Source: Campylorhamphus procurvoides
Taxonomy: Eukaryota; Chordata; Aves; Passeriformes; Dendrocolaptidae
Assembly: GCA_013396655.1 (NCBI GenBank)
Contig: WBMV01000268.1
Coordinates: forward strand, 310,001 to 374,000
DNA: 64,000 nucleotides
Reading direction: 5' to 3'
The position numbers and the translations under genes are program-made. Of this stretch, positions 42,029 to 56,100 are shown piece by piece. The number at the start of each line of letters is the position of its first letter. The stretch's first letter is position 1. Under the pieces are notes generated by a model. The model was given only the letters and a program-made list of their open reading frames with translations, was not told the origin of the DNA and did no database searches.

Positions 42029-45000
42029 CTGAAAGCAAATAAAAGAGAGTCAGACATGAATTGTATGTTTTCCAGTTGAACAAGTAGAGACATAAGCACA
42101 ATGTTTGTGGAGTTCTGTCCTTAAGATGTAATTTCCTACAGTGTTAGGGGAAAAAAGAAGATTAAAAAAGATATTAAATAATTTCAATAGGCAGTTCTGG
42201 AAAGGGAAGAGACAAGTTGGGAAATCTACTACAACTGCCTTTTTTGGGTTTTTTAGTAAGGAAAAGGTAAGCAATGGAAGATTGTATTTCAGAGTAAGCT
42301 ACCACATGCATGTTTTCTGATCACTGTGTACTAACCTACAAATGAGTATGAGGGCCTAGATGATAATGAACCTATTTTGTGAGCACTTCAACACTTTAAA
42401 GGACTCAATTACAATTATTTATGCAGTCACTCATCTCGCATTAGAAAGTGGTACTGAGTATTGATGCAAGCCAATGACACAAAAATCTAGTAAATTATAC
42501 ACATATATGAAACAAAAAATTTTTAAGTGAAAAATATATATAAATACAAAGATAAGAAATTTCTTCAGTCACAGCTTTTACCACTCAGAAATGGTATAGA
42601 TCCAAAACACAGAGCCATGTAAAGGCGTTACTAGCATTTTCAGCAATCAAGTCACAAAAGTATAAACTCAAGTGGAATAGATCCAGCATTTAAGATCTTC
42701 ATATACTGTGCAGTATTTATGAAGGAAAAAATGAAATTATTTTATTTACCAAGTGACACAAAAGTCTGTCATGATAAGTGCCATAGGCAGGCAGTGAAAA
42801 CTGCTTAAATAACTACTCAGAGCAAATCCAGTGATAATGATATGAGGAATAAAAAGGGGATGGGAGTTTGTCACAAAATTTAATTTGCATCCACTTGCAG
42901 CAAAGCACAGAAACTGAAAATACTTCTATGCTGTAAACTTAGAATGAGATTAAAGGTAGTAATTCCTTCTTTTATTCTACTTCCTTTGCCACAGGTTCTC
43001 TGTGATTTGTAGTAACTAGGAGAGTCTAAAATGATCTAGCTGAGAACAGAAGACCATGACAAAGTTCTACCAGGCTATCAGTAGCACACTCTTGCGTATA
43101 ACACTGAAATTTCTACATATTTCCTCACTGGACACAGTAATATTAATGGTTCATCTGCTCTTGCAGCTGGTCATCTTGTTCTTAATTAATTTAAGCAAAT
43201 GTTTTCAGTTAATCTGATTTTAAAAGGTAAAAAATGAAAACAAAATTCCCAAAGTGTTTACTTCTATATAGAAACGCCTACTAGTGTTTCAAGTTTTATC
43301 CAGTGAAGTTTTCATTTCACTACTAGGCTTTGTTTGAAACTAATCATGTACTCTGAAACATTTCTGCTTAGTTTGTAATTTGTCTGTCTCAATTTAAAAT
43401 GACACTATAAGTAATAATAAATTGAGTTGTGTACTACATGTACAGTCTTTAAAAGCAGCAGTGAGATGGCAGTCAATGATCTATATCCACTTTACATTTT
43501 CCAGAAGTCTACTTCCTATTAGTGAGAATGATGGTCATGGTGCCTGGCTTGAAAATTTAGAAATCGGTGGGATAAAGAATACCTTGGGTGAACAATGCAG
43601 AGAAGAGAAACAAAACTTCAGGCAAACACACAGGAAAGCAACCATTTGGAGAAGCATAAGGGAAGCCTGAAGGACTACTAGAAGTAAGGGCAAATGGGGA
43701 CAAAGAAGACTTTATGAAGGAAAGAAATTACAAAACCAACAGAAGAGAACACTGGTAGAGAGGGAAAAAGAAAATTGCTCACAACTGTTAATTTGATGAA
43801 ATTGAAAACAAATAATTTGATGTAATTGGAAACAAAGAATAATAAGACGCAGTTGATTTTGTCTGTTCAAACATGAGTAAAACATGTTCTTTCAAATGCA
43901 GAAACATGTGAAGATGTTAAAATATTTTAAACCAAAATGAACCAGAAAATTGAACATGAAAATACATTTTTTGCTCTTCTGTACCCTATGCCACATTTTA
44001 TACCTACAACTTTGAGTACGCTTTTAGTATTAGTTGAAAATAATCACTTTACCTAAGTTTCTGACTCACTAATTTAGCATAACAGAACTTTATTTTAACA
44101 TGATAGATTTTAGTAAAAGGAATATAAAACAAATTTGATATTGCATGGTAAATTTTAATGGGCAAGCTGTTTCTGCCTGTCATTTACAATTTAACGCAGA
44201 GGTAGAAAATACGTGTTTATTTTCTTATTGATGAACAGACCCACACAAGAATGTGAGAATGTCAAAACATTCCTTCAAGGCTACAGTTCAACATTAAAGT
44301 AGCCCCAGTGACTTCAGTGGAACTACTCATGTGGAAGAAACCCACATGTTGGATGGATAGGTTTTCAAAAAACATATATCTGATTGGGTTTTCCAATATA
44401 CAAATCTTCAACTTTTATCTTTTTTTTTTTCTTTTGTAAATGATGTTCTGAACATCATGGATTCCAGGACATGGAAGCTGAGAAAGTGCTGAAGGAAAAT
44501 ATTCGCATTGCTAGCAAATGGTTCATAAACATGAGAACAGAACAAGGAATACAAACAAAAGGACAATAAACTCTCATCCCAAACTATACTAACATATCTT
44601 TTAACATAAATTTACAAAACCCTGTTGGCAATAAAAATTGTTGACTCTCTTTGGTTTAGCCATGATAAGCATACTTAACTGTTTAATTATGCTAGATCAG
44701 CAGATAAATCTAAAAAGGAAATTGACTTTTAAAAGTGCAGGTATGTTTCAGATAAAAATTAATATGGTTGAATCCAATAATTTCAAGAATTTGACTGACG
44801 TTTTAGTAGAGCTCATTTTGGAAGCCACTGGCAACTTAACAGCACACTTAGACACATTTTTTTTATCAGACTCTTCAAATTAAAAGAAATCTGAAAATAA
44901 ATCCTGTATAGGAGTAAATAGTTTATTGTGGCTTTCACAGAAGGTTCTAGTCCAATCCTGTTAAATTACAAGTCAGCTACGCTGTTTCAAGCAAAAAGAA

Positions 45001-45032
45001 AAGCATTCAGGAAATAAAATATATTTACTTAC
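42029..45032 (-). other. CPNE8: CPNE8 intron
   Basis: 3004 bp GT-AG intron. It contains a 24 bp imperfect tandem duplication at 43791-43838 and a T-rich run near 44419-44436. Nothing else is recognised. Confidence 0.88.
43791..43838. repeat. 24 bp tandem duplication
   Basis: Two adjacent 24 bp units (43791-43814 and 43815-43838) starting ATTTGATG, identical at 21 of 24 positions by eye. Confidence 0.85.
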
Positions 45033-45086
45033 TGTTCCAGAATTAATATACTTTTTCTTTTTTCCTTTTTTCTTTGGATTTATTAC
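45033..45086 (-). CDS. CPNE8: CPNE8 coding exon (54 bp): polybasic linker after C2B
   Basis: 54 bp exon, acceptor ctgtgtttccag, donor gtaagt, phase 0 at both ends. It encodes exactly 18 residues, VINPKKKGKKKKYINSGT (131-148). Seven lysines in nine residues form a basic patch between C2B and the copine domain, plausibly contacting acidic lipids (inference). Because it is symmetric, the patch is a removable module: skipping would join ...NVYE to VTLLSF. The sequence matches human copine-8 as remembered, with small differences near VINP and YINS. Confidence 0.94.
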
Positions 45087-47748
45087 CTGGAAACACAGAT
45101 AAAACATCAAAGCAGTATAAGCTAATATAAAAGTAAGTGTTACGACACTTGCAATGCAGAAAACAGTCTCTATTTTCTGGATTCTCAGTGTATTCAGCAT
45201 GGTGCTTACTTATGCATCTCGTTGCTTGGATATGTGATGTTGAAAACCAGTGAATTTATCTTCATGGTACCTGTCAGATAAGCCAGTGCTGGTGTTCACA
45301 TTTGACAAATAAGGGATCAGGGCAACAGAAGTGAGAACTTTCATTATATCTGAGTGCTCAGCGAAACACTCTGAATTTACATAAGATTTAGTATTTTTCT
45401 GCATTCCCAATTCCAGGGTTTCAGTGTCACTACTTTGTCATCTCAAAATGCACCTCTTCCCAGTCCAATTAATCTCTTTCCATCTTCTCATCAGTATTAT
45501 CTGAGAAATATTTGTGCTGTTCAGGTCCCAGTTTCTGTATTTGGTGCTATGACAGGACCTGCCTGACAGGAAGAGTGACTGGGGGAACAGATGATTTGTG
45601 CCAGAAGCAATTTCATGAAGTTGGCAAAGAGCACCACCTGACTGGTGTACTGGAGTTGTAGGGGCTCAGGGCACTACCCATACACAAGAATCTTCATGGA
45701 ACTGAACTACAAAGCATTAAACAGTTTTCTTCAATGTCTGGAACTCGCAGCTATATAATTTCTCACTCTAGCCACCAATAAAAGTTGTTTTCCTCCTGAA
45801 TACTGAGTCTCAGTCAATTTCATTACATACACAATAAAATGTACTCCTGCTTTTTTCAGAAATGCACATGGAATTAGAAGGAAAACATTTTGGCAATTAG
45901 GTCTCCCAACTATATAACTAGGAAACTCAAATCCTTATGGCTTACTGCCAAGTTTTACTGTAAACTACTCGCAGATGTTCTGCAAATGATAAGGAATGAA
46001 AACATTCCCAATTGAAATGTTAGTCACTTATCTGATGTAAAATATTTAAACACTTTTGCCTGAAAATGGGAAAAATAGTAATATATGCCTTCCAAAAATT
46101 CTCACCCCCTAGCCCAAATGGAATTACATTTAAAGATCCTATTCCTTGCACAATACAGAACAGATGTGAAATGTAAGGCTGGAACAGACAAGTATCATTT
46201 GAGGTCTTCCCAGACGGGCTGAACAAGTGACTCTCTCCCTCCAGTATGCCATACTGTCCTACTCTAAGTACTCTTCAAAGCTTTTACTCCCTTAAACACA
46301 TTTAAGCCCTTTTACATTTAAAAAATTCCAAGTAACTCCTGTCCCTCTATTTAACAGTGCTTTGACTCGTGAGCAATAGATTAAATCTGTATAATGGTGA
46401 TTATTAAACAATGCAGTAATTCCTGTTGAACCAATATCTTAGCCAGAAAGTGAGTCCTGTTGACAATTGCCTGGGAGAGGGAAATGAAGGTAACAGACTG
46501 CCTGTCTGCCCCGTGGCAGTTCATTCACTGCTCTCCAGAATTCAATGGTCAGGCCTGAATTAGCAGCATATTGCTTGCCAGCAGTCATTAAATGCCAAAA
46601 AGAAGATTCATCTGAACTTTCTGCTTCAGGTAACTTGAAAATTGGCTTCCTAGGAATTGCAAGAAACTACACAAGAGTTTGGAGTGAAATATCATGGGAA
46701 ACAAGGCATCTGCTTGGGAGCAAAGATGAATTAAATGACAGCTGTTTCTCTCCTATAATTCCAGGTACTATAATTGTTAAAGTATTGATGTGTTTTTTTT
46801 CAAATTCCAGACAACTTTATAAATTAAACAACATATTTTTTAGACTCTGAAAGTTTTGCACCCCTGCAGGAACCTAGGAAGCTACATGAACCCTTATCTA
46901 TTAAAAAAGCTCCATTGAAAAAAGCTTGTTCTAGCAGTGTTTTTAATCTGAAAATATGGCACACTCAGGCAAACACAAATTCTCTACTTGCCCTGGGTCA
47001 GTTTGTAAATGCAGAACATTTTAAAAAGAATTTATCCAGTCTTTTGCTGTGATACTGTACAGACTAATCAAGTAGAAGCAGTACCAAAGTATGGAGGATG
47101 GCAGTGTGGGGAGGCAAAACATAAGATGCTCAGGAAATGTACACTGTCGCTGGGAGTATGATATTGATACTGTATTTAAGAAACTGAAAAATTACTTAAG
47201 ATGTTATGACAGAATATTCCTGGTAGGGTAGGAGTCATGACAGTGATACAACAGGAAAGGACATTTTCACTGCATACAGTAATCTGTGTTGTGACACTAT
47301 CCATAGGAAACTGTTGAAAATTACAGAAACTCTGGGATGATCTTGGATCTAAATAAGAAAAAAAAACACATGGTTTTCAGTTATCTTTGTTCTGCTCTGC
47401 ACAGCAGCACCTTTGTTTATCTTTAAAATAAAAGTGCAGCACACAACTGGAGCACTCTCCTTTCCTGCCTTGCATTAGTGCTTACCTAAACCATTATAGC
47501 TATCACTTATATTAGGAAGATGAAATTTTACAAAATATTAAAGTTTAATGACAGTAATCTGAGATCAATTAAAGGATAGCTTAAGGAACGACAAAGATCT
47601 GCACACCATACAGAAAAAAAACATACTATAGCAACATAGGCTTATCTTCTCATTATTGGAAAGAATATATTTTCATTGTTTTCAATGTTTTTCCTTGTTG
47701 TTTTCTCATTTTTTTTTCTGAAAGTGAATAAATACTCATGATACTTAC
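45087..47748 (-). other. CPNE8: CPNE8 intron
   Basis: 2662 bp GT-AG intron. It is mostly AT-rich with no recognisable exon, RNA gene or mobile element. Confidence 0.88.
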
Positions 47749-47824
47749 CTCATACACATTGAACTGAGATTGCCCTCTTGACAATTCTCTGTAACTTGTC
47801 GTGAATTCTCCAATGAAATCATGG
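47749..47824 (-). CDS. CPNE8: CPNE8 coding exon: end of C2B domain
   Basis: 76 bp exon, acceptor tccattcag, donor gtaagt. One base completes Ser105 and 25 codons encode residues 106-130, [18 protein letters not shown] then SQFNVYE. HDFIGE is the conserved final strand after calcium loop 3, with Asp107 as expected ligand. The exon ends in phase 0 at Glu130, directly before the separate polybasic exon. It lies alone between introns of 5.3 kb upstream and 2.7 kb downstream. Confidence 0.95.
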
Positions 47825-50800
47825 CTGAATGGAAAAAAAAGGCTTTCAAATCAAATACACAGCATTTAATAATTTAAACACGTATTTTATCTATTCATGA
47901 AAGAGAAGCACAGCCAATATGAACTGACACCCAGGAAAGGAGCAATGGCAACACATAAAATTTGCTTAAAAATCTTTATTTTTCCCCTGCTTTGTGTTCA
48001 CTCCATTAGTAATAAAAATTTAGAGATTGAAAGTATTAGCTTACATCTTTTTGCCTTTGCTTATCTTAGCTGCACAATGAAGACTGTTTCGTAAATCCCA
48101 GTGACTGGCCCCAGTGTAAGCTCACAGAATCTGATAGAACAGAGTGGGCTGCCAGAGACTATCACCATTTCCTCTCTGGATGACCACTGGCACTACAGAC
48201 TCTGAACTGTGTGTGAGACTGTGTGACAGAAAGAGATGCATTAACAGCATGAAAGGAGTAACTTAAACCTAGAGCCCTACCAACTTGCGTAACATGACAT
48301 CTGAATGGTACTTTTGAGGGCAAGACGCAAAGCTTATTTCCCATCTGGAAGGAGAAAAGCAACGCAATGAGGCTACTCAGCATCTGGTATCAGACACTAC
48401 TGGAAAGCAGAGGCTATCAAGGTTCTTTCTAGATTCCATTACTGCTCCAAGAATACATTTGGCACGCCTGTGCTGTCATCCACATTTTGAAAACTGCTTT
48501 GTCAACCCTTAAACTGGGGCTGGCATGCTGCCCAAGAGCCACTGTGAGCAGAGTGGCCAGGGGGAGCGAAGTGGATGAGGCATGGCTGAGAAAAGGGGCT
48601 GGGCTCAGGGAACTGGGGCACAGCAACCTCAGCACGGCCAGGAGGGACTGGGCTGCGAGTTCCTATTCCACAGGGGTGAGTGCCTACCAGGAGCTGCACA
48701 TCTCCCAGCAGACACAAAACCTGTTCCCAGACTCCACTCTGCCCAGATGAGCTTTCCTCAGTGCTGCTCCGAATTTTCCCAGATGTGCCCTAACAATGCA
48801 TTGCATTTCCCCTACGCTCTGCCTCCATATCTGGCGAGCTGTGAAACTGACTTCTTTACTTTCCCTCCAATGGTAAATTAGAACAGCAAGTAAAAGTTTT
48901 ATGACTCTGTGACTTGCAAAACTTAAGAAATATAGCACACTTCTAATTAAGTTATAAATATTAACAGCAAACTTAAGTAAATCTGAATGTTGCAAGAAGA
49001 GGGAAAATGGAAACAATCCATAGCAACATGAAATTTCTTTCTTGCTTTATTCATAATGAAATGAAATTAAATTAACAAAACCACATCTCAAATATAAATC
49101 TCATTTTCTGAAATCAGCATGAATTCACAAAATATGTAAATCAAACAACTAAAAGGTCCAGTCATCATACTAATGCACATGGAATATGCAAAGCATTCTG
49201 TAAGAAAGCCAGTGAAATACTACATGGTGAAGATATTTGTGATTAGGCAGTTTCAGATTGGACCATCTCCCACAAAACACTCCTCTTTCAGTCTGGAGAT
49301 AAGGAAATTGCTTCCAAGACAGACGAAGACTTTTCTTAAGACAAATATTTTAGAGGTATATCTCCTTTGATGAAATGCTCTCCAGACTACAATGGTCATT
49401 TAACCAGGACAGAGGAAGCCATCCATACAGGTTATGGAATTTGAGTTCTTTGTGGACTGTAGCACATAAGGTGTATTAAACCTTGAGCAGCCACAGCACT
49501 GGACAAAAATGCATACTGGTTAAACTAGAACCTTTCATAACAGTCCTATCCTTGTATTTTCAAGTCAGCTTGTATATTTCAAAGGCAGAAATTCAAACAA
49601 TAGCTTAATGAGTACCTACAAACATGCTGTAGCAAACAGGAAACATAAGCTATTCCAGGCAGGACTGTCTCTGGGGAGCAAAAAACCTGGTACTGCTCAG
49701 AAGTAATTGCTTCTTTAATTCTAAGAGACACTGGAAAGCCTCCTTTCCTTGTGGCTATATACAAAGACTGACAACACCTGAGCTAGAAAGATATAATTCC
49801 TCTGATTCATCATGTTAAAAAGACATGAGCATATATAACCAATCTCAGAGTTCTCTGCACTTAAAAGATCATCAACTTGGATCTTAATACTTATTCAGGT
49901 GACTGTATGACCCTGCCATAGGTTAGCTCTGAAGGAAAAAACAATAGAGGAAAGGACAAGCATAATCAGAAATATGTCAAAGAGTAAGGGAAAACACAAT
50001 AATTTAAAAATAACTATCTAGTTGGAGAGGGAGGATGAAGATGGAGGACTAAAAAATAAGGTGTAAGAGCATAGAATCTGAGACTTAAAGATCTCTCCAG
50101 CAGTGCTGAGATTCTCAGATGAATGGTTCTGTAGTCCCAGGTTAGTTACAGCTTTAAAACCCAAGAAAAAACATTTCTATGTAACAGCCACATCAAAACT
50201 ATGAAATGACTTTTGCACCACATATGCTAAATAATATTTTTTCTAAAATTTAGCAAAAAAACCTTCAGAGAGAAATAAAAACGTCAGAGTACTGCTGATG
50301 TCAAGTCATTATCTTACTTTTTACATCTGTTAGACCTGCCTGCAAATACTTCTTTGATAAGGAAACTCAATTAGAAAAAAAAAAACAAAAAAAACCAAAA
50401 CCAAAGAAACAAATGCAAAAAAATATGACTGTTTCACACAAGTGGGGTTGTCCAAAGTAACAAAACTAACTTTTGTGACTCTTACAGCATCAAATAGTTT
50501 GGGGTTTGCCACAGCTCTTAGAAGCAATAAAAGGTATAAATTAGAACCAGTGGTTCACATTTTGGCAATTTTTGTGCAAAAACTGTTTTGAGACAAAGAA
50601 ATGTTTAATAATTAATAGTGTTAATGTTACAAAGGGCCTGTATTACTTTCAGTCAAGAAATTTTAAGTGATGTTTGAAAATAAATGAGATCCATCTGACG
50701 ATGACATTACATGATGACAATTACTCTTAATGCAATTTAGGAACGTGACAGTAAGAAGCTCAACCCAAAGCACCGTGGTGCTGTTTTTTCAAAGCACAGA

Positions 50801-53134
50801 TAACACAGAATGGAGAAAAGGATAAAAAAACAACCTTATTAGTCAAAACTCAGAAAATCAGAATCAGGTCGAGTCAAGATTCAGAAATCAAGCGTATGCA
50901 CAGTAATGTTGCCTTCCTGATTGCAGAACAGCCTGCAATATTCAGTGTAACTTGCTTTGCTACCTAGAGCACAGGCTATCTTCCAAAGGTTGTCCCTGCC
51001 CAGTGTGCACTTCTCTGGAGCAAACACCTTCAGCATGGTGAGGTGACCATCTAGTGCAACAACTGCTTATAAAAAGAGCCCATCAAAAATGGAAATTAAT
51101 ATAAACTGAGCAACAGTAGAATTGTATAAAAATTGTTAGAGTAATTCTTGAATGGGATTCATTTCACATACACTTGGCAATGCAAAGCTAAATTGGGCAC
51201 TCAGGTTCTTGCTATGATCACTAGTAAGTCATAAGCGTCACCAACTGGCAATTTATCCTGGGTAGGATGGATTCAATCAGACCATTTTCCCCTGCAAGCT
51301 ACTGAAGTAGCTTAAATGATTAGTTCAATCTACTTGTCTGATTTTTACATTGTCTGAAGTTACATGAGATGAGTGCTGTCTCATCTTCCAGAGGAATTTA
51401 ACATGTAAGATGTCAGTGCTCTGCCTCCTTCTAAATTCAAAAAAGACAGAAAGCAAAAAAAACTCCCATACAATTAGAATAAAAAGGAACACATGTAAAT
51501 AGTATTCTTGTTGTTTTTTAAATACTAATTTTGTATTCAGATTGTGATGAGAGCAAAAGCAGATTATCTTTCAAACTGTTTGAGAGTGGAGAGGCTAAGC
51601 GTTGCCTAAAATCCATGTATGTTCAAGATTTCACTCAAAAGTGCAGTTACACAGTATTATTTGTCAGATTTCTTCCTTTAGTTTTTAACCTTACCAAATT
51701 TGGACAAAATGGGACAACACATGGGGTTTGACATCTTGATAAAATATAATCCTTATTTTAAATTAATTTGGCAATATAGTTTAACTTTTCATTGTTAGTT
51801 TACTTTCATAAAATATTGTAGATTATACACGAAAGTACAAATAGATCAAATTTTCAAGGATTTCGTAAATCTTAGTGAGGAAAGGATGTTAACAGAAATT
51901 CTAACAGGGATGCAGTGTTGCTAGTATGGCTTTGTTAATTTAAATACACTTATTTTAAATATCAGAATGAGTCATTCTTCCTCTCCAGGGAATATCTGAT
52001 CAAGAGGGATGAATTTGCACTAGTACTTATTTATAGAAAGCAAACATGTGACAAGAATGCTTACAAATCGACAGGCTTCATGATGGAACCAAGAAGACAA
52101 AATTGCAACCTGAAAAAGCTGAATATGCTTTTGGATTTTGTCAGCAAGGAAATGAAAGGATGAATTTGTCCATTATGGTTACAAGATCCATTGCCACAGA
52201 AGAGTAATAGCATTATCTATAATACTAGAAGCAAATTTCATTGGTAGTATTAAAGACATGACTGTAAAATAAATAATATTAAAAATGAAAAAGCAGGTGC
52301 ATATCCATATATTTTAAAAGATAAATTAAGATTAATAGGAAATAATTAAGAGAGACCAATTTAAAGATAAATAGAAATAAACATGTTATTATACTACACC
52401 TACTTCTAGCACTGTGACCTATGAGTATCTAACCAAAGTATTAAGATACAAGCTCAGATACTTTTAAAATAATAGGAGGTACCAATCCAGCATGTTAAAA
52501 AATAGTTCTACCCAAATTCCTCCTGAATTTAGCAACAGACAATCCACAGGTATTTCATTGCCCTCCTTCCAGCAATAGTTATATAAAACTCAGGTATTCC
52601 AGCTCTAGAGTTTACAACAATGTTTTGATGAAGACAGACATGGAAATGAACATTCAAACCCAAACTGAAATGAAGACAATTAATAGGTGGCTTCTACACT
52701 GCAATATCTAGGCAACCATGAGGTGGCAATTGCAGGCACATACACTTTATTATACAGTAACTCATAAAGCAGTGTTTTAAGCAAAAGAAAGTAGATTATA
52801 AAATGGATTATGCCTCTCTTCATACATCTACATTAACTGATAACATAATGAGATTCCCAAAATTGATTTTACAGATCATAAAGCATTCCATCTTGCTTGT
52901 TCCATGGATGAATATACACACAGCATGTTTGAAACAGGCATTAGCATTTACCACAACTGCAAAACAAAGCAAAACTGCATCACAGCAGAACTCTTTTCCT
53001 AGTGCCTATACCTCTAAATATGGATAAATAAAATTCTCTAATCCTGTTCTGGACACTAAATATTTATACCTCTTAAAATGTCTATAAGTATGCACATGTA
53101 ATCCTAAAGTTTAACAACAGAACTAATGTCTTAC
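47825..53134 (-). other. CPNE8: CPNE8 intron, longest in window
   Basis: 5310 bp GT-AG intron. It holds a GC-richer island at about 48480-48850 and an A-rich stretch at about 50374-50427. I recognise no repeat family or coding exon in the remainder. Confidence 0.88.
50374..50427. repeat. A-rich low-complexity stretch
   Basis: Runs of A separated by single C, G or T, within the longest CPNE8 intron in the window. Confidence 0.75.
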
Positions 53135-53176
53135 CTTCCATCTCTATCCCAGTCATACACTTCTACTTTAATTGTC
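53135..53176 (-). CDS. CPNE8: CPNE8 coding exon (42 bp): C2B calcium loop 3
   Basis: A small exon, acceptor gttttttag-type tract, donor gtaaga. One base completes Arg91 (CG|G), 13 codons encode TIKVEVYDWDRDG (residues 92-104), and AG starts Ser105. The DWDRD run supplies Asp99 and Asp101, expected calcium ligands of C2B loop 3; Asp107 in the next exon completes the loop. Both boundaries have the same phase, so skipping would keep the frame but remove most of the loop. It is too short to be found as an ORF and was identified from splice sites plus protein context. Confidence 0.94.
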
Positions 53177-56100
53177 CTAAAAACAAAACCAACAACACAA
53201 CCTTATTAAACATATGTTAAAATGTACCTAGATTGCCTTAAAATTAAATAGCATAGGGATACATCAACTGTGCCAAATCCAGAGAGCAGAATTTTTCATT
53301 CATTTCTCATGAGGCAGCAAATAGCCAATCCTTCAGGTTATGCAACACATAATCATAAATTAGTACTAAAATACACTGGAAACTAAGGACATAATTATAC
53401 ACACTGGAAGTTTAACCAATACATTTTTACTTTCTGACGTTCTGAATTCTGTGGGTTTTAATAAATGATTCCTTGAAACTTATAGTACTGTCAAATTTTT
53501 TAAGAACACATCTTGTCTGTTTCCTTATGAGTAACATGAACCTCTGAGGACAGCTCTACCTATTCTTGCATCAGGGATAACCAGGAAACAGAAAAAACGT
53601 AGAAAACAAAAACTTCCCATGTAAAGGATGTCTTATTTTACATACTTAGCTGAAAAGTGGATTTCTTAAAATGTAAATTCTACAGAGCATATTTCATCAG
53701 CATTATTAATGAAACGGAAAACACATGAGGATGGAGCTAGTACATAGCTTTATCTCCTTGTACTACAGTGTAGATATATAAGTAAATTCAACATTCAGTA
53801 ACAGTGAATCCTATCTGGCTTAAAATGAACCGAATATGGGATAAAAAAATAGCACCTCTAGACCTCCCATATTTTAAGCAACAACTTAACTTTCTTTTAT
53901 TCTTCAGAACAGTTTCACATGAGGTCATCAGGTCAGTGGTATTAACAGAGAGGACAGGAATCTAAGGAATTACTTCATAATATGCTTCCATAAAAACTGC
54001 TCTCCATCCTTTCAATTAAACACAGTCAAATACATGTTGAATCATTTTCTTTACTAGGAAAGGACTCTTTGGGGATAAGGTTGATATTATGTACACCAAG
54101 AAATTAATACCTAGTTTTTCACATCTTTTTAGGATATTACAAAATAGGTAAAGGAGGAGTTACTTTGTCTGGATGTTTCTCTTTCCAACTCAAATTTAAA
54201 GGCTGTGACCCCACCATTTGTTCTATTTTATACCTCTTGAAGAATTTAGTCTGGGTTTAAGTTACCTTAGAATGAAAGCTGATTAAAGTGAAAGTTAGTT
54301 AGTGAAATGAAATGAAGAACAGCTCCAAACCTACTTTACCCCATCAAGTATTTGACCTCTGAAAGGAAACTGTATTTAATTTAGTAAAAAAAGGCAGCAT
54401 TTTTTCCCCTAGAGAACCATTATTTTACTTACTAGTTTCAAAACCTGTTAAGTTCAGATTTACGTTAAGGTTTAGTGGGATTTAAGTTTTGAATTGTCAT
54501 ATAAATCTGTGTTCAAATAATCAAATCATCTCTGTGAGAAAATTTGAATCACTAAAATAAATCATTAAGAATATCAAGATAAATTCCTCAGAAGGATCTT
54601 CAGACATGCAACTTCAATAAGAGCAATTATTCAATTATTTCTTGAATAAAGCTCCTCTCTCCTAAAATTTATTTCATATTAAAAAGATTGATCAGACATC
54701 CCGAGTTTTACCTACTTTGCATGACATGCAAGATACTAAAATATCTTTCAAATCTTCACATACTGATATTTAACCTTTATCTAAAAGGACACAGTTTAGA
54801 GGGTGGGTTAACTCTTTTAATCTAAAGAAGTCTTTAATTTAAAAAAAAAAAAATCAAGCTTAGAGATGGGTATCTGCCTTCAAACTTTTTATGCAGAAAA
54901 TAACTGTCTAAATGCTATTTGAGAGCCTATAATAACTGAAAGAACAAAAATATTAGATACTAAGTACTATTCTAGTACTGAAATGTCATCCATGTGATAG
55001 CTGAAAACATGGTATAATTATACAATTTGAAAAAAATTAGATAAATCCTGGTCTCTTCAGAGTGACAAAAGTGGACAGAGCTCACTCTGAAGCATGCACT
55101 AACTGAAGATTCCCTCTTCCCAAAAGCAGAATCAAGGTTTACTGTGACATACACTTACTAACAACATTACTACCACCTTTTGCATCTATCACAGCACCCA
55201 GAGCACCCAAATTTCATCTGTGAAATTATTAATACCTGAAAGAAATTTCTGGGGTTTGTGCTTTTATGTATTACCACTCTGAGCTTAGGAAGCTAATCCT
55301 TACCTTTAGAAAGAAAAGCTTTCAAACTAAAAAACCCAAAACTTTGGATGCTTTTTCTGGACTATCAGCAGATACCAATCTGAATTATTCTGACAGCTAA
55401 TGAGTATTTCTTAATTTGAAACATGACTGTTGTAGGCAGGATTATGAAGTTTCACAGAGCCTTTATTCATCAGGCATTCAACTAAGAACATTTTGTTCAC
55501 AGCATACAACAGAATCAACACAGGACACCAACAGATACACAACAATTTGAGGAGTGCTATTACACTTTTTAATTCTCTTTTGAAATGCTGAAGTCATTTT
55601 AATAGGCCTTCACCAAAATATATATTTTTAATTATTATGAAAAGTGGTTTTCTCTAATATGATACATAGTGCAGTATCCAGAGACTCGCTTCATGAGTAC
55701 TGTTTTGCTCATGCATTATGCACATAAATCCAAACACAAATTAAAATTCTATTTGATGAAAGTGTACTTACTATGAAATTTCTGCATTTTTATTGCATCT
55801 AATTGAAAGAGTAACCAACAAGGCCATTTTTAATGAGTCTAAAAATATCCATTTGCTTGTTATTATGGGCAAAATATTGATTAAAAACATGGTATTCATA
55901 TCATTCAAAGATGGATCTTTTCGCACAGGATCACTGAAAACTTATATCTGAAGAGGATTATCTTCTGTCTTTCTCATCTCATGACCTATGTATTTCAAAA
56001 GCTTTCATTTAAAAGCATTCTCTGACATTACAATATCACTCAAGGAAGACAGATCATCATTGTTTCTCACAGAAACTTTATTAAAAAATACTTAGGCACA

